From the NCBI RefSeq assembly GCF_036541425.1, contig NZ_JAZHFT010000003.1, positions 62,001 through 126,000 on the forward strand: DNA of 64,000 nt, written 5' to 3'. Numbering within the stretch: the stretch's first letter is position 1; the number at the start of each line of letters is the position of its first letter. Below the pieces are notes generated by a model, which was not told the DNA's origin, searched no databases, and was given only the letters and a program-made list of their open reading frames with translations. Below are positions 1-8,490 of the stretch, piece after piece. Both the position numbers and the translations under genes were made by a program. This DNA is from Consotaella aegiceratis (GTDB taxonomy: Bacteria; Pseudomonadota; Alphaproteobacteria; Rhizobiales; Rhizobiaceae).

Positions 1-344
1 GTCGAACAACCGGGAACCGGACCGACCGCTCCGGCCAAATCGACGATGTCCGTGGCCACGATGATCGCGGTCGTCGGGAAGGGAAGAGTCAGGCTCCGGC
101 CTATCCGAATGTCGGTGTCTCATGGCCGGAATCTTAATTCCGATATATCGGCAGTCAAGATATAACGAATTTTCGATCGCCCCGGACCAGTCCGGTTCGC
201 CATTTATCGAAGAACTTTGTCGTAACGTGTCGCGGCGCGCCCGACTGCGACGGTCGGCGACACTTTCGCCGTTTTGCCGGGATCGTTCTGCGACATCTGC
301 CGGCTATTCGTCGACCGTCGGAAACCCAATCTGGAGCGATACCG
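1..344. other. Left-edge intergenic stretch without a supported gene
   Basis: No convincing gene is visible. One + frame is open from the left edge to a TAA at about 135-137 and another to about 164. Either could be the tail of a gene starting outside the window, but their composition shows no recognisable domain. The stretch from about 130 to 200 is relatively AT-rich and is the likely promoter zone of the EF-hand gene starting at 345. Confidence 0.4.
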
Positions 345-881
345 ATGAGGAAGACATCCACCCTGACGGCCGTAGCGCTGGCACTTTCGCTTGGCGGGAC
401 CATGGCCGCGCATGCCGGGTTCTTCAGTGAAAAAATTGCCACGCCTTTTCCGCTGACGAACAACGAAGCCGAGAACCCATACGGTCATCTCTCGGGGAGC
501 AGCAAGGACAGCGCGAATCCGTATGCCCGGCCCGGCGTTGTGGTGAGCGGGCAGCACGGTCTGTGGGGTCGAACCGAGCCGCTCGACTGGGTGCTCGAAC
601 TGGATCAGGACGACAATGGCTCCATCACCCAGTCCGAAGTCGATCAAGCGCGCACGAAGAAGATGGCGTCCTTCGACAGCGACGGCGACGGCACGCTGTC
701 GCTCGACGAATACAGGACCCTCTGGCTCGACAGAATGAGTGGCGAAATGGTCGACGCCTTCCAGGCGAGCGATGCCGATGGCAATGGCCAGGTGACGAAA
801 GAGGAGTTCAACGCGCTTTTCTCCAACCTCGTTGCGCGTCTCGACACCAATGGCGACGGCGTCGTGAGTTCGGCCGGCTGA
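345..881 (+). CDS. Secreted EF-hand calcium-binding protein
   Basis: A 178-residue protein with an N-terminal signal peptide (about residues 1-24, ending AAHA), so probably periplasmic. Calmodulin-type EF-hand loops are visible at residues 87-98 (DQDDNGSITQSE), 111-122 (DSDGDGTLSLDE), 143-154 (DADGNGQVTKEE) and 167-178 (DTNGDGVVSSAG). The last loop has Gly where the 12th-position Glu should be and the protein ends there, so that hand is incomplete. The likely role is Ca2+ binding or buffering; no enzyme domain is seen. It resembles the second EF-hand protein at 19429-20070 in layout (signal peptide, then paired hands). Confidence 0.85.
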   Translation: MRKTSTLTAVALALSLGGTMAAHAGFFSEKIATPFPLTNNEAENPYGHLSGSSKDSANPYARPGVVVSGQHGLWGRTEPLDWVLELDQDDNGSITQSEVDQARTKKMASFDSDGDGTLSLDEYRTLWLDRMSGEMVDAFQASDADGNGQVTKEEFNALFSNLVARLDTNGDGVVSSAG

Positions 882-961
882 CGCCGTGCCTGCCAGGCCG
901 CGCCCGTCTCCCGAAGGGAGGGACGGCCGGTTCCGACGGTTTTGCCGGTCGGTGCGAAATC

Positions 962-1348
962 TCAGTCGGCCAGCACCGCGATGAAATCGCACTGGATCAG
1001 CATGCCGCCCTGGAGATCACCTTGCATGGCATGTCGCGCCGGTCGGTTCGCCGGGTCGGGAAACATCGCCTCCCAATGCGGGTTCACCACGGCCCGCTGC
1101 GAACGGTCCTTCATCCACAGTGTCACCTTGATGATGTCGTCGGTGGTGGCGCCGGCCGCCTCGACGATCTCGCGCACATGGGCGAACATCAGCGCGCATT
1201 GGCGATCCAGCCCTTCCGCTGTCTTGCCCGTTTCGGGGTCGAGGCCGTGGATGCCGCCGGAATAGACCATATGGCCGATGCGGCATGCCGCGGGCACCGG
1301 ATTCCTGTGCGCGAAACCCTCGGCATAGATGCTCTGTCTGCTGGCCAT
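962..1348 (-). CDS. RidA/YjgF/YER057c/UK114 family protein
   Basis: A 128-residue Rid-family protein. The start is placed at the Met of MASRQSIYAEG; the frame is open further upstream, but homology to the family begins here. Family features are the VYSGGIHG segment near the N-terminus, the AGATTDDIIKVTLWM segment in the middle and the NRPARHA segment holding the likely active-site Arg. Rid proteins hydrolyse reactive enamines/imines, and many members found in catabolic clusters act on ring-cleavage intermediates instead. It diverges from the dioxygenase operon across a 365-bp region that holds two copies of the shared 13-bp palindrome, so it is probably part of the same regulon. The exact substrate is unknown. 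Confidence 0.8.
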   Translation of the reverse strand: MASRQSIYAEGFAHRNPVPAACRIGHMVYSGGIHGLDPETGKTAEGLDRQCALMFAHVREIVEAAGATTDDIIKVTLWMKDRSQRAVVNPHWEAMFPDPANRPARHAMQGDLQGGMLIQCDFIAVLAD

Positions 1349-1510
1349 GGCCTGATCCCTGGATCTCTGCAATTTCCGAAAGAGGCGAGCGGCTGGCGCC
1401 TTGCCGCGTCGTCGGACGACATCGCCTGGCGACGCATGGGCCTTGCCCCCAACAATCCGCGCCATACTGGAAATCGCCGGGAACCGTCGCAACGTGAGCC
1501 GGCCCGTTCT

Positions 1511-1523
1511 TTCACATTGCGGA
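1511..1523 (-). promoter_or_regulatory. Shared palindromic operator candidate, site A
   Basis: Reads TCCGCAATGTGAA on the - strand, fitting the symmetric consensus TYCRYAWTRYGAA derived from four sites in this window. It lies 163 bp upstream of ridA on the ridA-facing strand, with its centre about 71 bp from that of site B. A binding protein (IclR or GntR product nearby) is inferred only. Confidence 0.5.
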
Positions 1524-1581
1524 CATTGTCAGCGGACCCTCCGTCTCACGATCCGTGGCGATTCGCTGGATCGGCCGAAAT

Positions 1582-1594
1582 TTCGCAATATGAA
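1582..1594 (+). promoter_or_regulatory. Shared palindromic operator candidate, site B
   Basis: Reads TTCGCAATATGAA followed by CAAA, a complete fit to TYCRYAWTRYGAA. It lies about 120 bp upstream of the dioxygenase operon start. The same core plus CAAA extension recurs at site C (12523-12535). Confidence 0.5.
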
Positions 1595-1713
1595 CAAATG
1601 CCGCAAGTCGGCTTGTTCTGCGCCGCCCCTCCGCCGATAGCTCTGCGGGGCCATCGAGAGCATTCGGCCGTCGACGATGGTGTCGCCTATGCAGGGCAGG
1701 GAGGAAAACGCCG

Positions 1714-2724
1714 ATGAGCATGGACGATTTTGTTCTGCATCCGCCGTTCGACGTCACGCGGGCGAGCCATACGGTTCTCACGGCCCGGGACCTTGCTGCG
1801 AGCAAGCACTTCTACACCGAACTGGTCGGGCTGGTGGTCAGCGACGAGGACTCCGACGCGCTCTACCTGCGTGGCCGGGAGGAGAGCTGCCATCACAGCC
1901 TGGTTTTGCGCAAGGGCGATACCCCGCGCTGCGAGCGCGTCGGGTTCCGAATGCGGACCGACGACGACATCAAGGCCGCCAAAGACTATTTCGACGAACG
2001 CGGCGTTGCGGCGAGCCTCGTCGACGTTCCCTATCAGGGGCTGACGCTTCACGTGTCGGACAGTCTCGGCGTGCCTCTCGAGTTCTGCGCCGAAATGGAA
2101 CGCCGGCCGCGCATGATGACGGCCTACGACAAGTATCGCGGCGCCAGCGCACAGCGCCATGACCATTGGCAGCTCCAGTCCTACGATGTCGGACGGTCGT
2201 ACGAATTCTACAGACCGCTCGGCTTCCGGCTCAGCGAATACACCTTCTCCAAGAAGCCGGAGGGCGGTGAGCATCTCTGGGGTGTCTGGCTGCAGCGCAA
2301 GGGCAATCCGCACGATATCGTCTTCACGCACGGCCCCGGGCCGCGCCTGCACCACTTCGCCTACCTGCTGCGCGACGCGCACGATATGGTGCATGCCTGC
2401 GACGTCGCCGGGGCACTCGGTTTCGCTCCGACGCTGGAGCGCGGTCCGGGCCGGCACGGCATCAGCGGCGCGATGTTCATCTATTTCCGCGATCCGGACG
2501 GCCATCGGATCGAGCTGTTCAACACCCACTATCAGGCCATCGACATCGAGCCGCCGATGGCCTGGGACCTGGCCGATCCGAAGCGGGCGGATCAGTGGGG
2601 CCTCCCCGCCCAGGAAAAATGGTTCATGGAGGCCACGCAGTTTGCCGGGCTTGAGCCGCATCAGCCCGAGCTGCAGGTGGATCTGCCGACGCTCGAACGC
2701 TTCCTGAAGCTCGCCGTCGCCTGA
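1714..2724 (+). CDS. VOC-superfamily extradiol ring-cleavage dioxygenase, homoprotocatechuate 2,3-dioxygenase-like
   Basis: A 336-residue two-domain VOC protein expected to cleave a catechol-type ring next to the hydroxyls using Fe(II) (or Mn) and O2. Predicted metal ligands are His151 (in RHDHW), His214 (in RLHHFAY) and Glu267 (in HRIELF), matching the H/H/E triad of the Brevibacterium/Arthrobacter type homoprotocatechuate dioxygenase. The RLHH and ERGPGRHG segments are also nearly the same as in that enzyme. The C-terminal tail after residue 270 (ending near AQEKWFMEAT) likewise follows that family. It is the first gene of an operon with flavin monooxygenase, aldehyde dehydrogenase, hydratase and aldolase. 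The true ring substrate is not certain; E. coli HpaD is an unrelated LigB-type enzyme, so that symbol is not used. Confidence 0.88.
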   Translation: MSMDDFVLHPPFDVTRASHTVLTARDLAASKHFYTELVGLVVSDEDSDALYLRGREESCHHSLVLRKGDTPRCERVGFRMRTDDDIKAAKDYFDERGVAASLVDVPYQGLTLHVSDSLGVPLEFCAEMERRPRMMTAYDKYRGASAQRHDHWQLQSYDVGRSYEFYRPLGFRLSEYTFSKKPEGGEHLWGVWLQRKGNPHDIVFTHGPGPRLHHFAYLLRDAHDMVHACDVAGALGFAPTLERGPGRHGISGAMFIYFRDPDGHRIELFNTHYQAIDIEPPMAWDLADPKRADQWGLPAQEKWFMEATQFAGLEPHQPELQVDLPTLERFLKLAVA

Positions 2725-2805
2725 GCGATCAGTTTTTCCGCCGCGAGCGGGGTCCGATCCGCGGTCTCGCCTGTGGCGCGACCACCCTTCAGAAGGAAAA
2801 ACGAG

Positions 2806-4107
2806 ATGCTGGATATCGCGATCATCGGTGCAGGGCCCGGCGGATTGGCGCTCGCTCTGCGCCTGCATCAGAAGGGCTTCCGGCCGAAGCTCTACGAGGC
2901 CGTGAAGGAGCTGAAGCCGCTCGGCGTCGGCATCGACGTCAAGGTCTACGGGACCAGGGAAGTCACCGAGTTGGGGCTCCTGGACGAATTCCGCGCCATC
3001 TCGGTCGAAGCCAAGGAATCGCTGTTCTTCACCCGCTACGGTCAGATGATCTACGGCGAGAAGTGCGGCAAGCACATGGGCTACGAGCACGAGCAGCGTT
3101 TCGTGCATCGCGGCACCTTCCAGATGATGCTCTACGATGCGGTGAAGGAGAGACTCGGGCCCGAAGCCGTGGTGCACGGCGCGCGGCTGAAAAGCTTCGA
3201 GCAGAATGAGAGCGGCGTCACCATGCGGTTCGAGGCCGAGGAGGGCGTGCCCGAGACGGTGCGCGCCGACGTGATGATCGGCGTCGACGGCATCCATTCG
3301 GCGGTGCGCAACCAGCTCGTGCCGGAATCGAAGAGCAGCCACTATTCGGGCATCGCCATGTGGCGTGGCGTCACCGTGCGCCCGCCCTATCGCGACGGCG
3401 GCACAATCCTTCATATCGGCGATCCGGTCGCGCAGGGCTCGATGATCGTCTATCCGATCCGCGACGACGTCGACGGCCAGGGCAACACGCTGGTCAATTG
3501 GGTCGTCGAACAGAACGGCAAGCCGAAGTCGGCGGAAGACTGGAACGTGCGGATCGAGCCGGACGAGATCGCGCACAAGTTCGACGAGTGCAAGCTCGAC
3601 TTCCTCGATGTCGGCGAGCTGATCCGCAATGCCCGCGAGGTCTACATCTATCCGCTGGTCGACCGCGATCCCCTCGATCGGTGGTCGTTCGGACGCGTGA
3701 CGCTGGCCGGCGACGCGGCACACGCGATGTACCCCCGCGGCGGCAACGGCGTCTGCCAGGCCTTGGTCGATACCCGCGTGCTGTCCGAAAAGCTCGCCGA
3801 GATCGACGACCCGGTCGAGGCCTTCAAGGCCTACGAGGCGGAACGGCGCGAGTTCGTCAACCGCATCGTCGTCGCCAACCGCGGCGAGGGCCCCGAGGTT
3901 GTGCGCCGGATCGTCGAGGAACGTTCGGGGGGACAGCCCTTCGACAACATCGAGGACATCTTTCCGCTCGAAGAGTGCGAGGCGATCTTCCTCGAATACC
4001 ACCGCATGGCGGGCATGCAGCGTCCCGACGACGCCGGCCCGGTCGGCTTCCGCGACGCGGCGTTCTTCAACGAAGATCGTGCCGCCAAGACGGTCGTGAA
4101 GTCCTGA
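2806..4107 (+). CDS. FAD-dependent monooxygenase (PhzS / aromatic hydroxylase-like)
   Basis: A 433-residue class A flavoprotein hydroxylase. The dinucleotide-binding GAGPGG motif is at residues 8-13, and the second FAD motif (LAGDAAHAMYPRGGNG) has its GD at 302-303. The LKPLGVGI and VHRGTFQMMLYDAV segments resemble the PhzS-type flavin-dependent oxidoreductases. The start is the ATG at 2806, which has AGAAGGAAA just upstream; an in-frame ATG at 2773 lacks this. The expected reaction is NAD(P)H- and O2-dependent hydroxylation of an aromatic ring, making the catechol for the upstream dioxygenase. It takes the place that HpaBC has in classic hydroxyphenylacetate clusters. The substrate cannot be read from the sequence. 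Confidence 0.85.
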   Translation: MLDIAIIGAGPGGLALALRLHQKGFRPKLYEAVKELKPLGVGIDVKVYGTREVTELGLLDEFRAISVEAKESLFFTRYGQMIYGEKCGKHMGYEHEQRFVHRGTFQMMLYDAVKERLGPEAVVHGARLKSFEQNESGVTMRFEAEEGVPETVRADVMIGVDGIHSAVRNQLVPESKSSHYSGIAMWRGVTVRPPYRDGGTILHIGDPVAQGSMIVYPIRDDVDGQGNTLVNWVVEQNGKPKSAEDWNVRIEPDEIAHKFDECKLDFLDVGELIRNAREVYIYPLVDRDPLDRWSFGRVTLAGDAAHAMYPRGGNGVCQALVDTRVLSEKLAEIDDPVEAFKAYEAERREFVNRIVVANRGEGPEVVRRIVEERSGGQPFDNIEDIFPLEECEAIFLEYHRMAGMQRPDDAGPVGFRDAAFFNEDRAAKTVVKS

Positions 4108-4212
4108 GAACGGCGCGCCGGGCCTCTCCGGGACGCGAGACGCCGGCGATGACCGCGCCGACGCAGGGCGCTTCGCCCCGATTGAGATGATTTGGAACGA
4201 TAGGAAAACCGA

Positions 4213-5256
4213 ATGACAATCGTCGACGCCAACATGCACTGGCTTCCGGACACGCTGTTCACGGACGAGGACCTGCGTGAGAAGATGATGGGCTGCATCC
4301 CGCGCCAGAACGGCATTCACGTGCGGATGGAGCAGATCCAGGGCAAGAACCTGCGCCAGATCATCATCGAGGAGCCCAAGGGCTATGTGAACATCAACTA
4401 CGCCGAGGGCCAGTACAACATCGACAGCCAGCTCGAGGACATGGACAAGGCCGGAGTCGACAAGGCCGTGTTCCGCATCCCCGTCTGGCAGGAATGGCTG
4501 GATCTGGAGGCGTCCAAGCGCGTCAACGACGGATTGGCCGAGTATTGCGCGCGATCCGACCGCTTCACCGCGCTGGCCGTGGCGCCGCCCTGGGGCGACA
4601 AGGCCACGCTGCGCGAGGTCGAACGCTGCCTCAATGAGCTCGGCTTCAAGGGCGTCCAGATGGCCTGCAAATATGGCGACATCTACCTCGATAACGAGGC
4701 GTTCTTTCCGTATTTCGAATTCCTCAACGACATGAACGTGCCGGTGGTCGTCCACCACACGCCGCTGCCGGTCGACTATGGTTCGATCCTCGACTTCAAC
4801 AACCAGCGCCGCCAGTACGGCCGCTGCATCGTGCAGGCCACGGCCGTCGGGCGCGAGCTGTTCTCGGGCCTGTTCGACCGCTTCCCGAACCTGCGCCTCA
4901 GCCATTCGATGCTGGGCGGCGGCTTCTTCGCCTTCGCCGACATGCTGGTGCCGGCGCCCAAGCATACCTACGGCGATGCGGTCGACCGTTTCGACACCGG
5001 CAAGAGCAATCTGCGCGAGCAGCTGCGCAAGAACATCTTCTTCGACATTTCCGGTCCGCCGCAGTGGGGCAAGAAGCAGCTCGAATGCGCGGTCGAGGTG
5101 ATCGGCGAGGACAACATCCTCTATGGCGCGTCCTACCCGATCCGCAAGGACTGGTTCTTCGACGGCGTGCCGACGATCCAGGGGCTCGATATCTCGGATG
5201 TCGCGAAGGAGAAGATCCTGGGCGGCAACGCGCTGAAGCTGTTCGATATCGCCTGA
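4213..5256 (+). CDS. Amidohydrolase-2 (ACMSD-like TIM-barrel) family protein with altered metal site
   Basis: A 347-residue protein of the amidohydrolase-2 fold, whose members include aromatic-acid decarboxylases (ACMSD, gamma-resorcylate decarboxylase) and lactonases/hydratases. The usual N-terminal DxHxH is VDANMHW here, so the first His is Asn7 while His9 is kept. The barrel histidines VVHHTP and LSHSML are present. The usual GxDxP metal Asp motif reads GASYP at 305-309, with Ser at 307. Two of the usual ligands are therefore substituted, which suggests an altered or absent metal centre. Downstream of the monooxygenase, it may decarboxylate or hydrolyse a pathway intermediate, but no reaction can be assigned. 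Confidence 0.75.
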   Translation: MTIVDANMHWLPDTLFTDEDLREKMMGCIPRQNGIHVRMEQIQGKNLRQIIIEEPKGYVNINYAEGQYNIDSQLEDMDKAGVDKAVFRIPVWQEWLDLEASKRVNDGLAEYCARSDRFTALAVAPPWGDKATLREVERCLNELGFKGVQMACKYGDIYLDNEAFFPYFEFLNDMNVPVVVHHTPLPVDYGSILDFNNQRRQYGRCIVQATAVGRELFSGLFDRFPNLRLSHSMLGGGFFAFADMLVPAPKHTYGDAVDRFDTGKSNLREQLRKNIFFDISGPPQWGKKQLECAVEVIGEDNILYGASYPIRKDWFFDGVPTIQGLDISDVAKEKILGGNALKLFDIA

Positions 5257-5337
5257 TCCGGCGGAGCGACATTCTTGGGACGGCTCCCCCAACGGCGGGC
5301 CGGCCATCGCTGCGTGCAAGACACGAAGGAGCATTCG

Positions 5338-6792
5338 GTGGACCTCGACGCGCCCTGGCTGCTACGACAGGCGGCGCTTGTCGGCGGCAATTGGATCGAC
5401 GCCGGCTCGACGGAGGCCGTCGACGTCCGCAATCCCGCCACGGGCGAACTGATCGGCCGCGTGCCGAAGCTCGGCGCGTCCGAAACGCGGTCCGCGATCG
5501 TCGCGGCCGGCGAAGCGCAGAAATGCTGGGCCCAGCGCACGGCGAAAGATCGGTCGACGATCCTGCGGCGATGGTTCGATCTGATGATCGAGCACAAGCA
5601 GGATCTCGGCCGCATCCTGACGCTGGAACAGGGCAAGCCGCTTTCCGAGGCGATCGGTGAGATCGTCTATGGCGCGAGCTTCATCGAGTGGTTTGCCGAA
5701 GAAGCGCGCCGCGTCTACGGCGACCTCGTTCCCGGTCACCAGCCGGACAAGCGCATCCTGGTGACGAAGCAGCCGATCGGCGTCGTGGCGGCGATCACGC
5801 CGTGGAATTTCCCGAATGCGATGATCACCCGCAAGGCCGGCCCGGCACTCGCCGCCGGCTGCGCCATGGTGCTCAAACCCGCCTCGCAGACTCCGTTTTC
5901 GGCCATCGCGCTGGCGGTGCTGGCCGAGAAGGCGGGACTGCCGAAGGGACTGTTCAGCGTCGTCACCGGCTCGGCGCGTGCGATCGGCGGCGAGATGACG
6001 AAAAACCCGCTGGTCAAGAAGCTGACCTTCACGGGCTCCACCGAGATCGGTGCCGAACTCTATCGGCAGTGCGCGCCGACGATCAAGAAGCTGGGGTTGG
6101 AACTGGGCGGCAACGCGCCGTTCATCGTCTTCGACGACGCCGATCTGGACGCGGCGGTGGAAGGCGCGCTGATCGCCAAGTTCCGCAACAACGGCCAGAC
6201 CTGCGTCTGTGCCAATCGGCTCTATGTCCAGGACGGCGTCTATCAGGCGTTTGCCGAAAAGCTGGCGAGGGCGGTGGGCGATCTGAAGACCGGCAACGGC
6301 TTCGACGAAGGCGTCACGCTCGGCCCCTTGATCGACGGGGCCGCGGTGGACAAGGTGGAGGAGCACGTGGCGGACGCGCTCGCCAAGGGGGCAAGTGTCG
6401 CGCTCGGAGGCAAGCGGCATGCGCTCGGCGGCAATTTCTACGAGGCGACCGTGCTGACCGATGTGACCGGCGAGATGGCGGTCGCGCGTGAAGAGACCTT
6501 CGGGCCGGTGGCGCCGTTGTTCCGCTTCACCGACGAGGCGGATGTCATCGCCCAGGCCAACGACACCGAGTTCGGTCTTGCCTCCTATTTCTACGCCAAG
6601 GAATTGTCGCGGGTGTTTCGCGTTGCCGAGGCGTTGGAATACGGCATGGTCGGGGTCAACACGGGGCTGATCTCGACGGCCGAGGCACCGTTCGGCGGGG
6701 TCAAATCCTCCGGACTCGGCCGGGAAGGCTCGAAATACGGCATCGATGAATTTCTGGAGCTGAAATATGTCTGCCTCGGCGGCATCGGCTGA
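5338..6792 (+). CDS. NAD(P)-dependent aldehyde dehydrogenase (GabD / HpaE-like)
   Basis: A 484-residue aldehyde dehydrogenase. Catalytic Glu255 (LELGGNAPF) and Cys289 (NNGQTCVCANR) are 34 residues apart as in the family, and the cofactor segment AITPWNFPNAMITRK is present. The start is the GTG at 5338, preceded by GAAGGA; the upstream in-frame codons to 5275 do not match the family. The closest type is succinate-semialdehyde dehydrogenase. In this operon it could oxidise the semialdehyde made by the dioxygenase (the HpaE role), the succinate semialdehyde released by the HpaI-type aldolase, or both. Confidence 0.88.
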   Translation: MDLDAPWLLRQAALVGGNWIDAGSTEAVDVRNPATGELIGRVPKLGASETRSAIVAAGEAQKCWAQRTAKDRSTILRRWFDLMIEHKQDLGRILTLEQGKPLSEAIGEIVYGASFIEWFAEEARRVYGDLVPGHQPDKRILVTKQPIGVVAAITPWNFPNAMITRKAGPALAAGCAMVLKPASQTPFSAIALAVLAEKAGLPKGLFSVVTGSARAIGGEMTKNPLVKKLTFTGSTEIGAELYRQCAPTIKKLGLELGGNAPFIVFDDADLDAAVEGALIAKFRNNGQTCVCANRLYVQDGVYQAFAEKLARAVGDLKTGNGFDEGVTLGPLIDGAAVDKVEEHVADALAKGASVALGGKRHALGGNFYEATVLTDVTGEMAVAREETFGPVAPLFRFTDEADVIAQANDTEFGLASYFYAKELSRVFRVAEALEYGMVGVNTGLISTAEAPFGGVKSSGLGREGSKYGIDEFLELKYVCLGGIG

Positions 6793-6804
6793 GCGGTGGA
6801 GCCT

Positions 6805-7680
6805 ATGATGGAATTGCCGAAGTTCGCCTCGTTTTCCGTTGGCGATGTCCGCAAATACGGCCTCGTCACGGATCGCGGCCTCATCGACCTGGCGGCACGC
6901 TACGGCGCGCGATGGCCGACGCTGCGCGAGGTCGTCGCGGACGGTGCCCTGATGCACCTGTTCACCGAAGCCGGGGCTCTCGATCCGGACGTTTCCCCCG
7001 ACGAGATGCGCTACCAAATCCCCGTGCCGGCACCGGAAAAGATCATCTGTGTCGGCGTCAACTTTCCCGACCGCAACGCCGAATACAAGGACGGCCAGGG
7101 GGCGCCCGCCAACCCGTCGCTGTTCGTTCGCTTTCCGGGGTCCTTTACCGGCCACGAGCAGCCGTTGATGCGGCCGCCCGAAAGCACACAGCTCGACTAT
7201 GAAGGCGAGATCGCCATCATCGTCGGCAAGGCTGGCCGCCGCATCCGCGAGGCGGACGCCCTCGACCATGTCGCGGCCTTGACGCTCTGCAACGAAGGCA
7301 CGATCCGCGACTGGACCCGGCACGCCAAGTTCAACGTCACCCAGGGCAAGAATTTCGAAAAGAGCGGCGCCATGGGGCCGTGGCTGGTGCCATTTACCGA
7401 GGAGGCGCAGATCGCCGACATCGCGTTGGAAACGCGGGTCAACGGCGAGGTGCGCCAGCGGGATCGCACCAGCCGCATGGTGTTCTCGATCCGCAGGATC
7501 ATCGCCTACATCTCGACCTTTACCGCGCTTGCCCCCGGCGACGTGATCGTCACCGGCACGCCGACCGGTGCCGGGGCCCGCTTCGATCCGCCGATCTGGC
7601 TGACGCCCGGCGATGTGGTCGAGGTGGAGGCGCAAGGCATCGGCACCCTGCGCAACACCGTCGCCGACGAGCCCGCGTGA
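6805..7680 (+). CDS. Fumarylacetoacetate hydrolase (FAHD) fold protein, HpaG-like role
   Basis: About 291 residues with the FAHD core: YEGEIAIIVGK with metal-binding acids, then NEGTIRDWTRH and KNFEKSGAMGPWLV. Two adjacent ATGs (6805, 6808) follow GGTGGAG; an upstream GTG at 6796 is less likely. The gene follows the aldehyde dehydrogenase directly and overlaps the next gene by one base (TGATG). In homoprotocatechuate pathways a FAHD protein (HpaG) does the decarboxylation and isomerisation of the ring-cleavage product, but classic HpaG has two FAHD repeats in about 430 residues while this has one. A second FAHD gene is at 14735-15583 and might supply the other step. Confidence 0.82.
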   Translation: MMELPKFASFSVGDVRKYGLVTDRGLIDLAARYGARWPTLREVVADGALMHLFTEAGALDPDVSPDEMRYQIPVPAPEKIICVGVNFPDRNAEYKDGQGAPANPSLFVRFPGSFTGHEQPLMRPPESTQLDYEGEIAIIVGKAGRRIREADALDHVAALTLCNEGTIRDWTRHAKFNVTQGKNFEKSGAMGPWLVPFTEEAQIADIALETRVNGEVRQRDRTSRMVFSIRRIIAYISTFTALAPGDVIVTGTPTGAGARFDPPIWLTPGDVVEVEAQGIGTLRNTVADEPA

Positions 7681-8483
7681 TGCTGAGCGAAACGGCGGTC
7701 GCCGCAGCGGTCGAGGCGCTCGATGAGGCCGAGCAGACGCGCGTGCAAACGGGTCTGTTGTCGCTCAAGCACCCCGACATGACGATGGACGACGCCTATG
7801 CGGTTCAAGGCGCGTGGGTGAAGCGGAAGATCGCCGCGGGCCGCAAGATCATCGGCTGGAAGATCGGGCTGACCTCCAAGGCGATGCAATATGCGCTGAA
7901 CATCGATACACCCGACTCCGGCGTGCTGTTCGACGACATGGGGTTTGAGAACGGCACGACGATACCGAAGGACCGCTTCATCCAGCCGCGTATCGAAGCC
8001 GAGATCGCCTTCGTCATGAAGGCGCCGCTTGAGGGGCCGAATACCAGCGTCTTCGACGTGCTGAACGCCACCGACTACGTCACGCCGGCGCTGGAGATTC
8101 TCGATACTCGCATCCTGCGTGTCGATCCCGCCACGAGGACGGCGCGCACGGTCGTCGACACCATCGCCGACAATGCGGCCAATGCGGGCATCGTCGTCGG
8201 CGGCCGGGCCATGCGGCCGCACGACGTTGATATGCGCTGGGTGGGCGCGATCGTTTCGCGCAACGCCGAGGTCGAGGAAACCGGACTGGGAGCCGGTGTC
8301 CTCAACGATCCGGCACGCGGCATTGCCTGGCTCGCCAATCGCCTGGCTGCTTACGGCGACGGCATCGAAGCCGGGCAGATCGTGCTCGCCGGCTCCTTCA
8401 TCCGCCCGATCGAGGCTCGGCACGGCGACACCATCGTCGGCGATTTCGGGCCTTACGGCACCGTCAGCAGCCACTTCGAATAG
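7680..8483 (+). CDS. hpaH: 2-oxo-hept-4-ene-1,7-dioate hydratase-like (HpaH family)
   Basis: A 267-residue protein, the same length as E. coli HpaH. Family segments are GRKIIGWKIGLTSKAMQ near residue 55, IEAEIAFVM with the metal-binding acidic pair, and the C-terminal GSFIRPIEARHGDT. It adds water to a 2-hydroxypenta-2,4-dienoate-type or oxo-heptenedioate intermediate, giving the substrate of the following aldolase. The start overlaps the FAHD stop (TGATG), indicating translational coupling. The family also includes MhpD/DmpE hydratases, so the chain length of the true substrate is inferred from the HpaI-type neighbour. Confidence 0.87.
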   Translation: MLSETAVAAAVEALDEAEQTRVQTGLLSLKHPDMTMDDAYAVQGAWVKRKIAAGRKIIGWKIGLTSKAMQYALNIDTPDSGVLFDDMGFENGTTIPKDRFIQPRIEAEIAFVMKAPLEGPNTSVFDVLNATDYVTPALEILDTRILRVDPATRTARTVVDTIADNAANAGIVVGGRAMRPHDVDMRWVGAIVSRNAEVEETGLGAGVLNDPARGIAWLANRLAAYGDGIEAGQIVLAGSFIRPIEARHGDTIVGDFGPYGTVSSHFE

Positions 8484-8490
8484 GCCGTCC

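Larger units (their letters stand above)
1349..1713. other. Divergent regulatory region, ridA / dioxygenase operon
   Basis: A 365-bp gap between the ridA start on the - strand and the dioxygenase start on the + strand. Reading frames that cross it show no domain. It contains two copies of the 13-bp palindrome (1511-1523 and 1582-1594) listed separately, which makes it the best candidate control region for both directions. Confidence 0.6.

Noticed and set aside
1..164. Open + frames from the left edge as the tail of a cut gene
   Set aside because: No domain or family pattern is visible in either frame, so it cannot be supported.
1687..5334. A very long open frame (about 1200 codons) on the - strand opposite the dioxygenase-monooxygenase-amidohydrolase genes
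   Set aside because: Its translation is rich in Ala/Arg/Asp/His/Val without domains and lies exactly antisense to well-recognised genes; typical for GC-rich codon use. Similar long antisense frames at 46084-49539, 54419-56749, 5362-7635 and 34210-36120 were dropped for the same reason.
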